DNA of 64,000 nt from Aeoliella straminimaris (GTDB lineage Bacteria; Planctomycetota; Planctomycetia; Pirellulales; Lacipirellulaceae), in the NCBI RefSeq assembly GCF_024054565.1, contig NZ_JAMXLR010000036.1, positions 434,001 through 498,000 of the forward strand, read 5' to 3'. The notes beneath the pieces were generated by a model. It searched no databases and was not told the DNA's origin. It saw only the letters and a program-made list of their open reading frames with translations. A program made the translations under genes and the position numbers. Shown one piece after another: positions 44,234-52,604 of the stretch (the first letter of the stretch is position 1; the number at the start of each line of letters is the position of its first letter).

Positions 44234-45340
44234 ATGAAAGCCCGCATTCTTGTTACGACCGCCCTGATTATTGCCTCCGCCCTCGCCAGCCACGCGGCCG
44301 AGGTAGTAGTGCTGCGCAATGGTAACGTGCTGCAGGGCGAGGTCGATCGCCTGCAGGGCGCCATTCGAGTCGCCACCGAAACCAGCGAGCACTACTTGCC
44401 TGTGCGTGATGTGGAACGCATCACCGCAACGCTCCTGGATGCGTACGCAGCCAAACGGATCGAGGTTCGTGAAGGTTCCATCTCCGACCACCTGGAACTG
44501 GCAAAATGGTGCATGCGACAGGAAATCTGGCCGCAGGCCGCTGCCGAAATCGAGGATGCCCGCAAGATCGCGCCCGACAATCCGGTGGTCGGCTACGTGC
44601 AGCGGCAATACGATGTTATGTCCCGCGCCGCCATGCGGGCTCATGAGCCTGCCCAGGCTACCCAGCCGGTGGCCGATGACTCGCATCAGCGAACCGAGGA
44701 ACTGGCGGAGCTCGAAAAACTGGCGACTTCGCTGCCGCCGGGTGCCTTGGAAGACTTCGCCCGCCACGTGCAACCGATCTTGGTTAACGGATGTGCGACA
44801 GGTGGTTGCCACTCGACAGAGGATGCCCGCAAGTTGCGTTTGAACCGCGATCTGTTGCGGGGCATGGCGAATCGCGAGAGCACGCTGCGAAACCTGCAGG
44901 CGGTGTGGAATACCATCGACCAGGAGACTCCCGAGTACAGCCCGCTGTTGTTGCAACCGGCGGTACCGCACGGCGGTTTGCCTCGCCCGGTGTTTGATGG
45001 ACATCGTGAAAAGGTCCGCGAGAAGCTGATCGAGTGGGTATTGAAGGCAACCGGCAAGGACCAGGTGAAACCGCCGACCGGGCCCCCCACGGTGGAACTG
45101 GCCGCCCATCAACAGCCATTGGCCACGCCGACTCCGCAAGCGACGCCAGCCCAGGCTGCGCCAACCAAGCAGCCCAAGCACTTCTGGGAAGATCCCGACG
45201 CCGGCGCGGCGCCCCTTACCGACGCGCCTGACGCTCCCCCCGCCGTGAAACGCGGCGCGGAACCCACACGGTACGAACCACGGGACGAGTTCGACCCCGA
45301 GCTATTCAACCGGCAACATGCGGAGCCCGCTTCGGAGTAG
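44234..45340 (+). CDS. Secreted protein with CX4CH motif and Pro/Ala-rich C-terminus
   Basis: 368 residues with a signal peptide (LVTTALIIASALASHA). An N-terminal beta segment (VVVLRNGNVLQGEVDRL, SHP/SLA-like) leads into TPR-like helices (about 80-130). Then comes RHVQPILVNGCATGGCHS (178-194), with a CX4CH motif (Cys187, Cys192, His193) in the context usual for planctomycete cytochrome-c-like domains. The classic motif is CX2CH, so heme attachment is uncertain. The C-terminal 100 residues are low-complexity Pro/Ala/Thr. A small membrane-protein gene follows 21 bp later. Confidence 0.7.
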   Translation: MKARILVTTALIIASALASHAAEVVVLRNGNVLQGEVDRLQGAIRVATETSEHYLPVRDVERITATLLDAYAAKRIEVREGSISDHLELAKWCMRQEIWPQAAAEIEDARKIAPDNPVVGYVQRQYDVMSRAAMRAHEPAQATQPVADDSHQRTEELAELEKLATSLPPGALEDFARHVQPILVNGCATGGCHSTEDARKLRLNRDLLRGMANRESTLRNLQAVWNTIDQETPEYSPLLLQPAVPHGGLPRPVFDGHREKVREKLIEWVLKATGKDQVKPPTGPPTVELAAHQQPLATPTPQATPAQAAPTKQPKHFWEDPDAGAAPLTDAPDAPPAVKRGAEPTRYEPRDEFDPELFNRQHAEPASE

Positions 45341-45361
45341 TCTGCTGGAGTTCCGATACCC

Positions 45362-45634
45362 ATGAACATGCATTCTAAGACCCTATCGTGCCCTCGCGCG
45401 AAGCGAAGTCTGCTGGGCGAATCAGCCACTACCATGTTTGCCACTGGACTGGCATTCCTCTTGGCGATCGTTGCCGTAGTGGCGACGCTACGGTATTGCA
45501 GTCCATGGCATCAGCCGCCATCGGCCTACTACGTTGGGGACGAAATCCAGTACTTCCCGCCGGGCCCGGAGTTCAATCTCGTACAGGAGGCGGCAGCCCT
45601 TGAAGCGGCCGCGGGCAAAACAGTCTCGGAGTAG
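45362..45634 (+). CDS. Small single-pass membrane protein
   Basis: 90 residues starting with ATG 21 bp after the previous gene, likely in the same operon. One membrane helix (FATGLAFLLAIVAVVATL, about 26-43) is followed by a Pro/Tyr-rich tail. No domain is recognised. Coding evidence is moderate: a hydrophobic helix in frame, TGGAG upstream and close spacing. Confidence 0.55.
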   Translation: MNMHSKTLSCPRAKRSLLGESATTMFATGLAFLLAIVAVVATLRYCSPWHQPPSAYYVGDEIQYFPPGPEFNLVQEAAALEAAAGKTVSE

Positions 45635-45854
45635 CGAGTTCGCTTGGGTGCTGGCCGCACCAATTCGCGACGTTCTGTGCAAAGCCGCCCAGACAATTAC
45701 CTTCACGTGGCAAGCAATGCACCACGAGGTAGGATTTATCTATGCACTTTGGCTAGGAGAGCGATCGCCGGTGCACATCAATTCCGTTGCGTCTGTCCCG
45801 AATCCAGGAAGGGCAGCCAAGCAACTGAATGAGCATTCGAACGGCGACAGCCTG

Positions 45855-46121
45855 CTACTCGGTCACTTCGCCTTCAGGCATCATCGGGTCGGCGTACATC
45901 AGTTCGCCGTCGTACATCTCAGGCTGGGCGATCACCTCGCCACCGGCGTAGCCTCCGGAGAGCACTGAACCGGCGCGGCCACCGCCGCAGGTGTCGCAAC
46001 CAGCGCATTGGCAGTTGGCCACTGGTGGATCGTAGTCGTGGCAACTTTGGCAACTACGGCAACCGGTACCGAACGATACGGAGGCCAGGCCCAAGACAAC
46101 AGCAAACACGAAACGTTTCAT
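45855..46121 (-). CDS. Small Cys-rich lipoprotein-like protein
   Basis: 88 residues. A signal peptide (FVFAVVLGLASVSFGTG) precedes Cys21, a possible but atypical lipobox cysteine. The next 25 residues contain further cysteines in closely spaced pairs (CRSCQSCHDY, CQCAGCDTCGGG). The C-terminal half is Met/Glu/Pro-rich and acidic. AGAAGG precedes the ATG at 46121. The cysteine clusters could bind metal or form disulfides; function is unknown. Confidence 0.6.
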   Translation of the reverse strand: MKRFVFAVVLGLASVSFGTGCRSCQSCHDYDPPVANCQCAGCDTCGGGRAGSVLSGGYAGGEVIAQPEMYDGELMYADPMMPEGEVTE

Positions 46122-46219
46122 CCGACCAACCTTCTGCAGGAAAAGAAATGCAGCTTTGTCGGTGGTATCGGCTGTAAGGTTCGCGAAACTTTGAGCGTTA
46201 CCTGGTGGGCGAGCGGAAT

Positions 46220-46957
46220 TTACCCCGCTAGCACCTCTCGAATGCGTGGGTCTGCTAGCGTATTGGCGACGAACTTGGCCCCGGAGAAATCGTGATCGGC
46301 GCTGTGGGAGCTCGGTACGGCCACCGTGTAGGCACCGGCCGCAACGCCCGCCTTGCAGCCGTTCTGGCTGTCTTCCAGCACCAGGGTCTCGGCCGTCGGT
46401 AGGCCAAGTTTGTCGGCCGCCTTCTGGTAGATTTCCGGATGCGGCTTACCATGCGTGATGTCGCCGGCCGTCATCAGGAACTCAAAGTGTTCGTGCAGGT
46501 CGACTCGCTTCAACAGCTCTTCGGCGTAGTGCCGCGCGCCGCTGGTGGCAATCGCTTTGCGCAGACCGAGCTCATCGATGGCTGCCAGCAACTCGTGCAG
46601 GCCGGGCATGGTGGTCAGTTTGTCCTCGACGAGCTCCCAGAACGTCGCTTCCGACTCGGCCGCCAGGTCTTCGAGCGTATCGGTCAGGGCGTGCCACTCG
46701 ATGGCCACCGCCAGCGCGGCGTGAGCGGGTTGGCCCATCATGGCGCCACGCAGGTCGTCGTCGAAGGTCTTGCCTCGGCGTCGCATCAGTTCGGTGCCGA
46801 CCAATTGATAGACGTCTTCGGTGTTGACCATCAAGCCGTCGAGATCAAACACCACGGCACGAATCGGAGCATCGGGAGCAGGGAACATAGGCATTGGCTG
46901 TTCGTGAGCGGGGCCCGGCAGGGCCGTGATGGGGTGGATGTACGACTGAATCACCAT
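46220..46957 (-). CDS. HAD superfamily phosphatase (beta-phosphoglucomutase-like)
   Basis: 245 residues. Motif I is VFDLDGLMVNTE with two Asp, motif II is ATSGA, motif III is the Lys in GKPHPEIY and motif IV is LEDSQNG. The cap domain is helical. The order is that of subfamily IA phosphatases and beta-phosphoglucomutases; the DLDGLMVNTE start resembles phosphosugar phosphatases. The start is uncertain: ATGs at 46957, 46894 and 46888 are possible. It lies 15 bp downstream of the membrane-protein gene and may be co-transcribed. Confidence 0.85.
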   Translation of the reverse strand: MVIQSYIHPITALPGPAHEQPMPMFPAPDAPIRAVVFDLDGLMVNTEDVYQLVGTELMRRRGKTFDDDLRGAMMGQPAHAALAVAIEWHALTDTLEDLAAESEATFWELVEDKLTTMPGLHELLAAIDELGLRKAIATSGARHYAEELLKRVDLHEHFEFLMTAGDITHGKPHPEIYQKAADKLGLPTAETLVLEDSQNGCKAGVAAGAYTVAVPSSHSADHDFSGAKFVANTLADPRIREVLAG

Positions 46958-46972
46958 GCAGAACGACAGTCG

Positions 46973-48574
46973 TTATTCACTCTTTTGGATTTCGTAAACC
47001 ACGTACGTTTCATTGTCGTAAGCGATGGGCAGGCTAACCGGCGTACCGTGCCGGGTGAGCACGTAGCGGGAGTTGTACTTGTCGGCCAGGTGCATGATAC
47101 GGGCGGTGCCGAGTTCGCCCAGGTTGCCGACCCACAGGGCGTCAGGGTCGCCGTCGGGCTTGAATACATCGTACAGCCGCTGGCGCCACTCGATGAGCCC
47201 CGTTGCATTTTGCGGAATGTCTTTGTAGGTGACCACTTCGGCCCGCTCGGCGTGCCACTTGAACGACGTATTTCCGCGGGGGGTGAGGAACAGCGCGTCG
47301 CTGGGGGTGTTTTCCTTGACCCACGTACAGACATCGAGCCAGTCGGACACGTCGCGTCTGCGGGCATCCGACACGGCGACCGGTTTCTTCGTGTAGTCGC
47401 GAAGCTCGAGACCCAGTGGCACGCCGGCCACCAGCAGCATGATGGCGAGCATCGCTGGCGCCCAACGGTAGCGGGCAGCCAACAAGTCGGCCAGCAAGCG
47501 AATCCACAGCAGGGCCGCGGCCATGGGGACCGCCACGTCGACGATGCGGAACCAGTAGTAGCGCAGCAGTGACGCAGACGTTGCGGGGTGGTTCCAAAAT
47601 GCCAGTTCGATCACCACACCAATGAGCGCCAGTACAATGGCGCCTGCCGCGTAGAACGCCATGCGGCAGGCGGGATCGTCGCGCAGTGTGGAGCATTCCT
47701 CCATGCGGAGTGTACGAAGCCTGAGGACAAACAACAGCGCAAACAGCGTTGCCACCGTGGAGTGGCGTAACGCTCGCTCGGCAATCCATTCCGCAGGCTT
47801 ATGTAGCGGAGCCAAGTGGTGAGGCAGGCGTTCGAATACGTACACTTGGGCCGCCTCGGCGCGTACCTCGGGGGCTGCGCCCGCCGAGGTGGAAAGTGCT
47901 GGGATGATGCCTGCCAGCGAAATCACTCCTCCTAGCAGCAAGCCCGGAAGCATGCCCACCAGCGACTGCTGGCGTCGCCATCCAGCCAACCACAGTGCTA
48001 GCAGGATGAGCACCGACCAGCCGCCCACCAGGGCGTGCCAGGCGCTGGCGATGCCAAAGTGGATCCAGGTCCAGTTCCATTTGTTCAGAATCCAGCTCCG
48101 CAAACCGAGCAGTACGAAGGCGTACGCAATGGGTTTCGACTCGAAGCCACCGACCAGCCACTCGCCGGCGAAGTTGCCTTCGGCAATGCCCACAATCACT
48201 AGCGCTGCCGCCAACGCCGCAAACAGGGGCCGCGGCACTACCGTCCACGACAATCGCCTCCAGGCCCAGGCCACGAGCGTCCAGCAGATGAACCTTCCCA
48301 GCCAGGCCAGTGCCGAGAGGCTCATCCAACGGGTGAACGGGGCGAAAACGAGCACGAACGTGTAATGGGCATCGGGCGATTCGAGAAATAAATCGCCAGG
48401 GCAGTAGCTGGGGTCGACCGCATGTTGCAGGCGACACAAATAGTGCGGCTCGTTCACTCCGGGAGGTGGGGCCGGGGAGCTGATATAGAAAATAGCCCCA
48501 ATTAGGGCAATTTCGCCCCAAACCCACCACCATGGGGGGGTGCTCGATTCCGACTCTTTTGAGGAGATACGCAC
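46973..48574 (-). CDS. Large multi-pass membrane protein (DUF6798-like)
   Basis: 533 residues from a GTG at 48574 (a TTG one codon earlier is possible; no ATG is available near the N-terminus). Ten or more hydrophobic segments occur between residues 20 and 390. A soluble C-terminal part follows, with DWLDVCTWVKENTPSDALFLTP and the ending RYVLTRHG.PVSLPIAYDNETYVVYEI. That last region looks like the C-terminal part of planctomycete glycosyltransferase-like membrane proteins. The DUF6798 name is recalled from similar proteins and is not certain. The HAD gene follows. Confidence 0.65.
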   Translation of the reverse strand: MRISSKESESSTPPWWWVWGEIALIGAIFYISSPAPPPGVNEPHYLCRLQHAVDPSYCPGDLFLESPDAHYTFVLVFAPFTRWMSLSALAWLGRFICWTLVAWAWRRLSWTVVPRPLFAALAAALVIVGIAEGNFAGEWLVGGFESKPIAYAFVLLGLRSWILNKWNWTWIHFGIASAWHALVGGWSVLILLALWLAGWRRQQSLVGMLPGLLLGGVISLAGIIPALSTSAGAAPEVRAEAAQVYVFERLPHHLAPLHKPAEWIAERALRHSTVATLFALLFVLRLRTLRMEECSTLRDDPACRMAFYAAGAIVLALIGVVIELAFWNHPATSASLLRYYWFRIVDVAVPMAAALLWIRLLADLLAARYRWAPAMLAIMLLVAGVPLGLELRDYTKKPVAVSDARRRDVSDWLDVCTWVKENTPSDALFLTPRGNTSFKWHAERAEVVTYKDIPQNATGLIEWRQRLYDVFKPDGDPDALWVGNLGELGTARIMHLADKYNSRYVLTRHGTPVSLPIAYDNETYVVYEIQKSE

Positions 48575-48682
48575 CAAAGTTACCGATTACCGATTTTTTC
48601 GCTTTTTGTGGTGTGAAAAACGACGACTTGGGTGATTAGTAGGTAGAGAGGTTTCCCTATCCTGTCTTGATTTGTGAGGCCG

Positions 48683-48747
48683 ATAAAGACTAAAGGACCG
48701 CTGCAAAGTTCCTCATCGGAACCTAACACGCGTGAGCTAGTCTTTAT
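48683..48747. other. Potential structured element in an intergenic gap
   Basis: Arms ATAAAGACTA (48683-48692) and TAGTCTTTAT (48738-48747) pair perfectly. The 45 bases between them hold a nested GTTCC-TCATC-GGAAC hairpin and a CACGCGTG palindrome. The surrounding 300 bp are AT-richer than the genome and hold no good gene. It could be a structured RNA leader or merely a hairpin; the next gene starts at 48889. Confidence 0.3.
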
Positions 48748-48888
48748 TAGTGAGACTGGAAGAACAACAGGGGCCCAGTAGACGTAATTCAAACTGGCAC
48801 CCAACGCTAAGGCTTGGAAGTCGGCAGACATCGAGTCTTTAGTCAGTTAATTACCAACAGAGAAGAGTAACATCCGAAAGGTGCGAGA

Positions 48889-49224
48889 GTGGCTGAACAC
48901 GAACCGAAAGAACCCTTTGGCTATCAGAAACCGGCTCTGGACGACAAGGAACTGGCGACCAAGCTCGAGCGGGTCGACGAACTTGTCAGTCTGATGCTCG
49001 ACGACGAGCTGGACGAACCGAAGGTTACCGAGCTGGAATCGCTGCTGCTGGATAGCCAGCAGGCACGGTGCCAGTACGTCGGCATGATTCAGTTGCATAC
49101 CGATCTGGTGGAGTTCTATAACCCTCAATCAACGGCCGCTGCAACTTCGCCGGTGCTGGCTCAACTGAACCAGCCGACCGACACCACTCCCCCCGCCACG
49201 CAGACTCCCTCTGATAAGGGCTAG
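48889..49224 (+). CDS. Anti-sigma-factor-like N-terminal domain protein
   Basis: 111 residues from a GTG with AAAGG upstream. The segment LVSLMLDDELDEPKVTELESLLLDSQQARCQYVGMIQL is split here only for description: it matches the helical N-terminal domain seen in planctomycete FecR-like/LamG anti-sigma proteins, with a Cys-bearing helix. The C-terminal tail is Pro/Thr-rich. It ends without a membrane helix or FecR domain, so it is either a free-standing domain or a shortened relic. No sigma factor adjoins it. Confidence 0.6.
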   Translation: MAEHEPKEPFGYQKPALDDKELATKLERVDELVSLMLDDELDEPKVTELESLLLDSQQARCQYVGMIQLHTDLVEFYNPQSTAAATSPVLAQLNQPTDTTPPATQTPSDKG

Positions 49225-49270
49225 ACAGGGCTGGGGCGAAATCGAGCCTGCGGCTGGATCGCAATCTAGT

Positions 49271-50797
49271 TCATAGTTCGGCGATCCGTCGGAAGTCGTC
49301 TTTCAGCGACTGGTACAAGTCGCGGTACACCGGAAATCCCCGATCGTAGCACCTTCTTGCTGCGGCAGAAGGCTTGCACTGGTCGGTGGTGCGAATCGTG
49401 GCTTTGGTCGCTTCGACGATGTCCTTGTATTCGCCCGCCCCAACGGCTGCCAACAGCGCGACCCCCATGGCGGGGCCTTCGTCGCTGGCCATTGCCGAGA
49501 CGCGTTTGCCAAACATGTCGGCTTGTAGCTGTCGCCAGAAGGCGCTTTTCGCACCGCCACCGGTGGTGCGAATCTGCTTGGTGGCGACGCCCAGCGACTC
49601 GACGATCTCCAGGCAGTCGCGCAGCGAGTAGGTAACCCCCTCGAGCACGGCGCGGATCATGTGCGCCCGCGTGTGGGCGACCGTCAGGCCAATGAATGCC
49701 CCACGGGCCAGCGGGTCGGCGTGCGGCGTGCGCTCGCCGGATAGATAGGGCAGGAAGAACAGTCCCTCGGCGCCGGCTGGCGTCGAGGTGGCTTCGGCCG
49801 TGAGTTCCTCGAACAAATTGAACTTCTTCCGTTTGGCGCGTTCGGCGTCCACCTGGCACAGTTGGTCGGCAAACCAACCAAAGGAGCCAGCGGCCGAAAG
49901 GGTGACGCCCATCATATGCCACTTGCCCCGCACGGCGTGACAGAACGTGTGCAAACGCCCCTCTGGATCGACCTGGGGCTCATCGCTGTGCACAAACACC
50001 ACGCCCGAGGTGCCGAGCGACGTGGAAACAATGCCGCTTTTCACAATACCGTTGCCAATGGCCCCGGCGGCGCAGTCACCCGCTCCGCCTACCACCACAC
50101 AGTCGGTTGATAAGCCGAGCATTTGGGCAGCTTCGGGCGTGAGCGTGCCGGTGACGTCTTCCGACTCGTGCATGGTGGCTAGCAGGCTCTCGTCGATTTC
50201 GAGCTTCGACAAGAGCGGCTTCGACCACTTGCGTCGTTTCACGTCCACCAGCAGCATGCCGCTGGCGTCGCTCACTTCGGTGGCATACTCGCCGGTCAGC
50301 CTGCGGCGAATGTCGTCTTTGGGCAACAGTACCTTGGCGACGCGGTCAAAGTTCTTCGGTTCGTTGTTCCGCAGCCAGAGGATTTTTGGCGCCGTAAAGC
50401 CCGTAAGGGCGGGATTGGCCACCATCTGCACCAGCTTTCGCCTGCCGCCGGCCAGGCGTTCGATCTCTTCGCACTCGGCGAAAGTGCGTTGGTCGTTCCA
50501 CAGCAGTGCAGGGCGGACCACCTGATCGTTCTTGTCCAGAAACACGGAGCCGTGCATTTGCCCCGACAGGCCGATCGATTTGACGTCTGCTGGCTTGAGC
50601 TTGGCGGTTTTCACCACTTTACGAATCGTGCTGACGGTCGCTTGCCACCAGTCTTCCGGGTCTTGTTCGCTCCACAGAGGCTTCGGATGGTGGCACGGGT
50701 AGGAAGCACTGGCCTGGGCGATTAGCGTGCCGTCGGGGGCGATGGCGATGGTCTTGGTGCCCGAGGTGCCGATATCAACGCCCAAAAACGCATTCAT
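49271..50797 (-). CDS. xylB: Xylulokinase
   Basis: 508 residues, FGGY kinase family. It phosphorylates D-xylulose with ATP in the pentose pathway. The N-terminal GVDIGTSGTKT binds phosphate, GLSGQMHG (76-83) is the xylulokinase signature and VVGGAGDCAAGAIGNGI holds the catalytic Asp. The C-terminal ATP domain has GGGAKSAFWRQLQADMFG. No xylose isomerase or sugar transporter is nearby. The start has AAGGAT 8 bp upstream. The terminal 40 residues contain a longer Cys/Tyr-rich end than usual. Confidence 0.93.
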   Translation of the reverse strand: MNAFLGVDIGTSGTKTIAIAPDGTLIAQASASYPCHHPKPLWSEQDPEDWWQATVSTIRKVVKTAKLKPADVKSIGLSGQMHGSVFLDKNDQVVRPALLWNDQRTFAECEEIERLAGGRRKLVQMVANPALTGFTAPKILWLRNNEPKNFDRVAKVLLPKDDIRRRLTGEYATEVSDASGMLLVDVKRRKWSKPLLSKLEIDESLLATMHESEDVTGTLTPEAAQMLGLSTDCVVVGGAGDCAAGAIGNGIVKSGIVSTSLGTSGVVFVHSDEPQVDPEGRLHTFCHAVRGKWHMMGVTLSAAGSFGWFADQLCQVDAERAKRKKFNLFEELTAEATSTPAGAEGLFFLPYLSGERTPHADPLARGAFIGLTVAHTRAHMIRAVLEGVTYSLRDCLEIVESLGVATKQIRTTGGGAKSAFWRQLQADMFGKRVSAMASDEGPAMGVALLAAVGAGEYKDIVEATKATIRTTDQCKPSAAARRCYDRGFPVYRDLYQSLKDDFRRIAEL

Positions 50798-50967
50798 GTG
50801 CCGTGATCCTTAAATTTATAAGACAAGTGAAATACTGCCCGTTTCCCGCGATGCGGGCCCCCCTAGGCCGGCATTCGGACGTGCCGGCATTCTTGCCAGC
50901 GTAGCCAGGAAACGTTATTTTCGTAGATTCGCCGCACCACGCTACCCACCCCCATTACCAAGCCCAT

Positions 50968-52212
50968 ATGACCAGCCAGGCGCCCGACAACCAACGGATC
51001 GTCATTACCGGTGTTGGTCTCACTGCGCCGAATGGTAATACCTTAGCCGAATACCGCGACGCTTTGCTCAGTGGGCGTAGTGGAGTTCAGCAGTACGATA
51101 TCCGCTATATCGGCGAAACGCTCGCTGGTGTGTGCGACTTCGACGAGCTGAAGTACCAGAAGCGGCGGAACGTTCGTCGCGGCACCCGGGCTGGCAGCAT
51201 TGGCATCTACTGCGCCAACGAGGCGATTGCCGACTCGGGCATCGACTGGGAAAACACCGATCGCGAGCGAGTTGGCGTGTACGTCGGCGTTACCGAGCAC
51301 GGTAACGTGGAGACCGAGAACGAAATCTACGAGATCAAGCAGTACGACTACGACACCAGTGTCTGGACCCACCACCACAACCCCCGCACGGTGGCCAACA
51401 ACCCGGCTGGTGAAATCACCCTGAACATGGGCATCACCGGCCCGCACTACACGGTGGGCGCGGCCTGCGCCGCCGGTAATGCTGGGCTAATTCAGGCCGC
51501 TCAGCAGCTGTTGTTGGGCGAGTGCGACGTCGCCATCGGCGGCGGTGTCAGCGAGAGCATCCGCACGTTCGGCATTTTCGCCGGCTTCGCCAGCCAAGGC
51601 GCGTTGGCCTCGAACGAGGATCCCACCAAGGCCTCGCGCCCGTTCGATCGCGATCGCAACGGGATCGTCGTCAGCGAGGGGGGCTGTTTGTTCATCGTCG
51701 AGCGATACTCCGATGCGGCCGCACGGGGCGCAAAGATCTACGGCGAGCTGGTTGGCTACGCCATGAACAGCGATGCCAGCGACTTTGTGCTGCCCAATCC
51801 CAAGCAGCAGGCACGCTGCATGCGGATGGCCCTGGAGCGGGCCCAGCTGAACGCCGGCGACATCGGCATCGTCAGTACGCACGCCACCGCCACCTCCAGT
51901 GGCGATATCCAGGAGTGCACCGCGGTGCGAGATGTCTTCAACGGCGACAGCCCCACGTTGATCAACAACACCAAGAGCTTTATTGGCCACGCCATGGGCG
52001 CCGCCGGCTCCTTGGAACTGGCCGGAAATCTGCCTTCGTTTGACGATGGCGTCTGCCACCCTACGATAAACGTGGACAACTTGGACCCCGAGTGCGAACT
52101 GGCCGGCCTGGTGCTGGGCGAGCCGCGCCAGACCAAGGGTGTCGACACCATTCTGAACAATTCCTTCGGCATGCTGGGCATCAATTCGGCTGTCGTCATT
52201 AAACGCGTGTGA
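50968..52212 (+). CDS. Beta-ketoacyl-ACP synthase (FabF-like, divergent)
   Basis: 414 residues. A condensing enzyme with catalytic Cys167 (GAACAAGN), His305 (STHATATSSGD), Lys336 and His341 (NTKSFIGHAMGAAG). The nucleophile context differs from FabF (TACASG), suggesting a specialised ketosynthase. It starts at an ATG. An acyl carrier protein follows 55 bp later, then a CrtI-like oxidoreductase, so it should act in a dedicated acyl pathway rather than bulk fatty-acid synthesis. Confidence 0.9.
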   Translation: MTSQAPDNQRIVITGVGLTAPNGNTLAEYRDALLSGRSGVQQYDIRYIGETLAGVCDFDELKYQKRRNVRRGTRAGSIGIYCANEAIADSGIDWENTDRERVGVYVGVTEHGNVETENEIYEIKQYDYDTSVWTHHHNPRTVANNPAGEITLNMGITGPHYTVGAACAAGNAGLIQAAQQLLLGECDVAIGGGVSESIRTFGIFAGFASQGALASNEDPTKASRPFDRDRNGIVVSEGGCLFIVERYSDAAARGAKIYGELVGYAMNSDASDFVLPNPKQQARCMRMALERAQLNAGDIGIVSTHATATSSGDIQECTAVRDVFNGDSPTLINNTKSFIGHAMGAAGSLELAGNLPSFDDGVCHPTINVDNLDPECELAGLVLGEPRQTKGVDTILNNSFGMLGINSAVVIKRV

Positions 52213-52267
52213 ACAAGCGACGATAGTGCGTTCGGTTCGCCACGATTATGAGCAGAGAGTGATAAAT

Positions 52268-52528
52268 ATGACCAAAGAAGAGATTCGCGAAGAAGTACTC
52301 GACATCCTGGCCGACATCGCTCCGGACGAGGACCTCTCGAACCTGGACGACTCGCAAAGCTTCCGCGAGCAGATGGAACTCGACTCGATGGATTTCTTGG
52401 ACATCGTCATGGAACTCCGCAAACGCCATCGCGTGCAGGTGCCCGAGGACGATTACGTCAACCTCGCCAGCATGAACAGCACCGTGGAGTACCTCGAACC
52501 GCTGATGAAAGACATTCAGAAGGTGTGA
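52268..52528 (+). CDS. Acyl carrier protein
   Basis: 86 residues from the ATG at 52268. The phosphopantetheine site is Ser40 in ELDSMDFLD, the D-S-hydrophobic motif. The protein is acidic and four-helix-like. Its context between a ketosynthase and an oxidoreductase suggests it serves this locus. A repeat hairpin lies just downstream. Confidence 0.9.
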   Translation: MTKEEIREEVLDILADIAPDEDLSNLDDSQSFREQMELDSMDFLDIVMELRKRHRVQVPEDDYVNLASMNSTVEYLEPLMKDIQKV

Positions 52529-52540
52529 ATGACCAATGCA

Positions 52541-52585
52541 GAATGACCAATGACCAGACTATTGGGCATTGGTCATTGGTCATTC
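52541..52585. repeat. Inverted repeat GAATGACCAATGACCA
   Basis: A perfect 16-bp inverted repeat (52541-52556 and 52570-52585) with a 13-base loop lies between the ACP and CrtI-like genes. Variants (AATGACCA at 52528, GGTCATTCC at 52592) flank it. The sequence resembles a repeat seen in many planctomycete intergenic regions (recalled). It could attenuate or protect the operon mRNA. Confidence 0.6.
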
Positions 52586-52604
52586 GAACTTGGTCATTCC
52601 CGAT

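Noticed and set aside
46439..47572. A 377-codon plus-strand frame
   Set aside because: It lies antisense across the HAD and membrane-protein genes, both of which have clear family motifs or membrane helices.
48580..48831. An 83-codon minus-strand frame with an ATG
   Set aside because: No ribosome-binding site, no homology signal, and it crosses the inverted-repeat element; more likely non-coding.
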